A stretch of DNA of 64,000 nucleotides, from positions 124,001-188,000 of the forward strand of contig NZ_JANADR010000003.1 of the NCBI RefSeq assembly GCF_024199925.1, given 5' to 3'. The notes under the pieces were generated by a model that saw nothing but the letters and a program-made list of their open reading frames with translations, ran no database searches and had not been told where the DNA came from. Shown here one piece after another: positions 61,904-64,000 of the stretch. The translations under genes and the position numbers were made by a program. Source of the DNA: Bradyrhizobium sp. CCGUVB1N3. GTDB taxonomy: Bacteria > Pseudomonadota > Alphaproteobacteria > Rhizobiales > Xanthobacteraceae. The number at the start of each line of letters is the position of its first letter. Position 1 is the first letter of the stretch.

Positions 61904-63447
61904 CGCGGCTCTTCCACGCTGGCTCTTATCTTCCGCCAACTAACGAATTGTTGACTGAGGGGGGCGATGAGCGGATTCAACTTGACCCGAGGGGAGTGAC
62001 CAATAAATACGGGTGCCAACCTAGCCCCGACAGCGGCCTGCTTGCATTTGGTTCTGCGACGGCGTCCACGATCTCTGAAGCTGGATATTTTGCGGCTGAG
62101 CAGATCCGAAGCAGGCTGTTGGCGACCTTGCATGGCGATAACGCAGCAGAAATCTATTTGGCGGAGATCTCCAGGATACGCAACGAATTCCTTGATCTCT
62201 ACGGCCTAAGACAAGTTTCCAGAGTTGAGGCCATTGTGTGTCGGTCTGCGACGGACGCTCACATGCTCGCCGCGAAACTAGTGGCCGGAAGCCCTGCCGC
62301 AAAGATGTTGGCAATTATGGTTCAATCATCGGAGACCGGGAGCGGTGTCGCGGACGCTTTGACTGGAGCTATGCATCCTCAGTACGCAGCCCAGGATGCT
62401 TCGGGTGCAACAGGTAACCTCCGCAACTCCATTGATGTTGAAATGATCGCGATTCGCACCAAAGACTGCAGGCTCCGATCGATTGCGACCATTGATGATG
62501 AACTCGAAGCGATGGTATCAAGGGCTGTGACGCGGTACGATCGTATTCTAGTCGTGCTGACCGACCTTTCGAAAACTGGAGTGTTGGCTCCGAGTCCCAC
62601 TCGGGTGCTAGATCTAAAGCGTCGCTGGCCTGATGCCATCGAAATTCTTGTCGATGCAGCTCAGTTCCGTTTGGCGGCAAGCACGTTACAGAGCTATCTC
62701 ACCGCGGATTGTCTTGTGGTCATCACTGGGTCCAAGTTTGTGGGCGGTCCCGCATTTTCCGGGATGTTACTAATTCCAGCGGCGGCTGCGTGCCGCTTGA
62801 TGAAGCACCCCGTGAATTTCTCGCTCAGTGAGACTAGCGCACGCGCGGAATGGCCACAACATTGGCCTGGCGTCCGCTCACTTGACCATGTCAGTAACTT
62901 TGGACTGCTTTTGCGCTGGGAGGCTGCCCTCGCGGAATTGCGCGCCTTCTGCGCTATTCCAGACCAGGATGTTGGAAAGGTCGTCCAATCTTTTCGCGAT
63001 GCGATTGGCTCCTGGCTCGGCGAGGCCTGTCATTTTGATCTGCTAGAACAACCGGGCTTGCATCGCTTTCCCTCGGTGGCCGGAGAGCCGTGGGATCGGA
63101 TGCCGACGATCTTTCCTTTCCTTTTGTTTCGAAGCGATCAGGGAGCAGGACGAAAGCCGCTGCCTGCCAAAGAGGTCAACAAAGTCTACATGCAGATGAG
63201 GGAACCCCTGGTCACGGCAGAGGGCTTGCCGGAGAAGTCCAAGACATTGGCTTCGCGCTGCGAATTGGGGCAGCCGGTTCTCTGTGGCGAGTTGGAGGGA
63301 ACGGCCGTGGCTGCTCCGCGTCTATGTCTTAGCGCGAGATTAATCGTGGAAGCAGTCGCTGCCCGAGATCGAGGTCTCAACTGCCTGATCGAACGAGGAC
63401 TCACTTTGCTTGAAAAGGCCGCTTTCCTCGCCAGCAACATGTCCTAG
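61900..63447 (+). CDS. PLP-dependent fold-type I enzyme, aminotransferase class V-like
   Basis: 515 residues, starting inside the NRPS 2 stop region (ATGA overlap at 61,900-61,903), hence translationally coupled. The PLP-binding Lys is probably Lys279 in TGSKFVGGPAFSG, and Asp252 in ILVDAAQFR would hold the pyridine nitrogen with Gln255 nearby, the order seen in class V aminotransferases and cysteine desulfurases. The C-terminal 150 residues match nothing I recognise. As the last gene of the operon it is probably a tailoring enzyme or supplies a modified amino acid, possibly the unassigned residue X. PvdN in pyoverdine pathways shows that PLP enzymes can modify NRPS peptides after assembly; whether this one does is open. 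Confidence 0.7.
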
Positions 63448-63596
63448 GTCTCATAACATTTGAGCCGCGGGGCATCCACTTTTCCAAGAATGCGTTGACG
63501 GTGGTGTCGAGCGCCCTGACCTTCGGCCCGCCGCGCCAGCCGGCGCAAACCGCTGCAAAATCCGTTCGAACCCGAACCGGCCGCGATCGTATGCGC

Positions 63597-64000
63597 TCAA
63601 GCATCGCTTGTGAAAACGAGTCTGCTCGTCAGCCGCCACAAACGCATGACAAGGAGCGCCGCGTAGACGGCCGTCCCGATTGATAAGCCAATCCAAATAC
63701 CGATTGCGCCGAGGCCCATTTTCAAACCGAGCAGGTAGCTGAGGGAAAGGCCGACCAGCCAATAAGCGATGCCAGCGAACAGAAGCGGCACGCGCGTGTC
63801 CTTCAATCCGTGAAGGCTGCCCGCAGCGATGCTCTGCACGGCGTCGGTAACAAAAAAGCTTGCGCCGACCAAAAGCAGCTCTGCAGCGAGTCCAATCGTC
63901 GCGCCGGCATTTATGGACGATTCGCCCAAAAATAACTCAGCGATCTCAAAACGGGCCGCGATCACCGCAAGGGTCACAACTGCAGTGATTGCGACACCGA
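63597..64000 (-). CDS. MATE-family efflux transporter, C-terminal part (cut by window end)
   Basis: The frame is open through the right edge, and the gene's 5' part lies outside. Four hydrophobic helices are visible (GLAAELLLVGASFFVTDAVQ, VPLLFAGIAYWLVGLSLSYL, GLGAIGIWIGLSIGTAVYAA), with the MATE C-half pattern AGSLHGLKDTRVPLL. Transporters of this family export cationic drugs and secondary metabolites using Na+ or H+ gradients. It converges on the NRPS operon with about 150 bases between the stops. It could export the peptide or be a housekeeping neighbour at the island edge. Confidence 0.85.
   Translation of the reverse strand, partial: GVAITAVVTLAVIAARFEIAELFLGESSINAGATIGLAAELLLVGASFFVTDAVQSIAAGSLHGLKDTRVPLLFAGIAYWLVGLSLSYLLGLKMGLGAIGIWIGLSIGTAVYAALLVMRLWRLTSRLVFTSDA

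Overview
The window looks like part of a symbiosis island of a Bradyrhizobium-type alphaproteobacterium. The evidence is a tts box (the binding site of TtsI, the rhizobial type III secretion activator), type III effector-like genes (a NopD/Bel2-5-like C48 peptidase, a second effector of related build, a broken YopJ/NopJ acetyltransferase), an Omp25/Omp31-type outer membrane protein, high G+C and a very high density of insertion sequences. No database search was possible; family calls rest on motifs and remembered families.

Layout. 1-1,370: decayed gene ends (a glycosyltransferase tail, a strong hairpin, an IS3 scrap). 1,371-6,701: two tandem effector-like genes that share N-terminal and middle modules but end in different putative cysteine-protease domains (Ulp1/C48, and an uncertain papain/OTU-like fold). 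6,784-9,453: remnants of IS256, IS110 and Tn3-family transposases. 9,541-12,524: an intact beta-barrel outer membrane protein, a phage-type helicase tail with a following gene stub, and a small hypothetical gene. 12,525-19,178: a nested mobile element: an IS3-family element interrupted by an IS701-family element (4-bp duplication TTAG), both of whose inverted-repeat tips carry the same 1,906-bp group II intron in inverted orientation. 19,179-26,800: a secreted YncE-like propeller gene, an intact IS1380, a zinc-ribbon protein, a frameshifted PAS/chemoreceptor gene, an IS481/IS256 chimeric ORF and a GNAT-like gene.

27,349-63,447 is the most interesting part: tts box, nopJ-like pseudogene, then two giant nonribosomal peptide synthetase genes (5,537 and 5,685 codons) and a PLP-enzyme gene, all on the + strand, with 2-bp spacing and a 4-bp overlap between the last three genes. 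The NRPS starts with a formyltransferase domain, has ten adenylation modules, four dual epimerisation/condensation domains and a terminal thioesterase. Read by colinearity, the product would be an N-formylated decapeptide of the form for-D-Asx-X-D-X-Ala-Thr-Ala-Ala-D-X-D-Val-Ala. Thr and Val are well supported by the specificity code, Ala fairly well, Asx tentatively; X is an unassigned residue used three times. The ten modules are near-identical at DNA level except for the substrate-binding core of the adenylation domain, which suggests recent duplication and core swapping. A MATE-type exporter gene runs convergently at the right edge and is cut by the window end.

The main hypothesis is that an N-formylated peptide is made under the same TtsI/flavonoid control as the type III effectors, that is, a symbiosis-stage secreted metabolite. 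The tts box and the gene order are directly visible; the shared transcript and the product are inferred.
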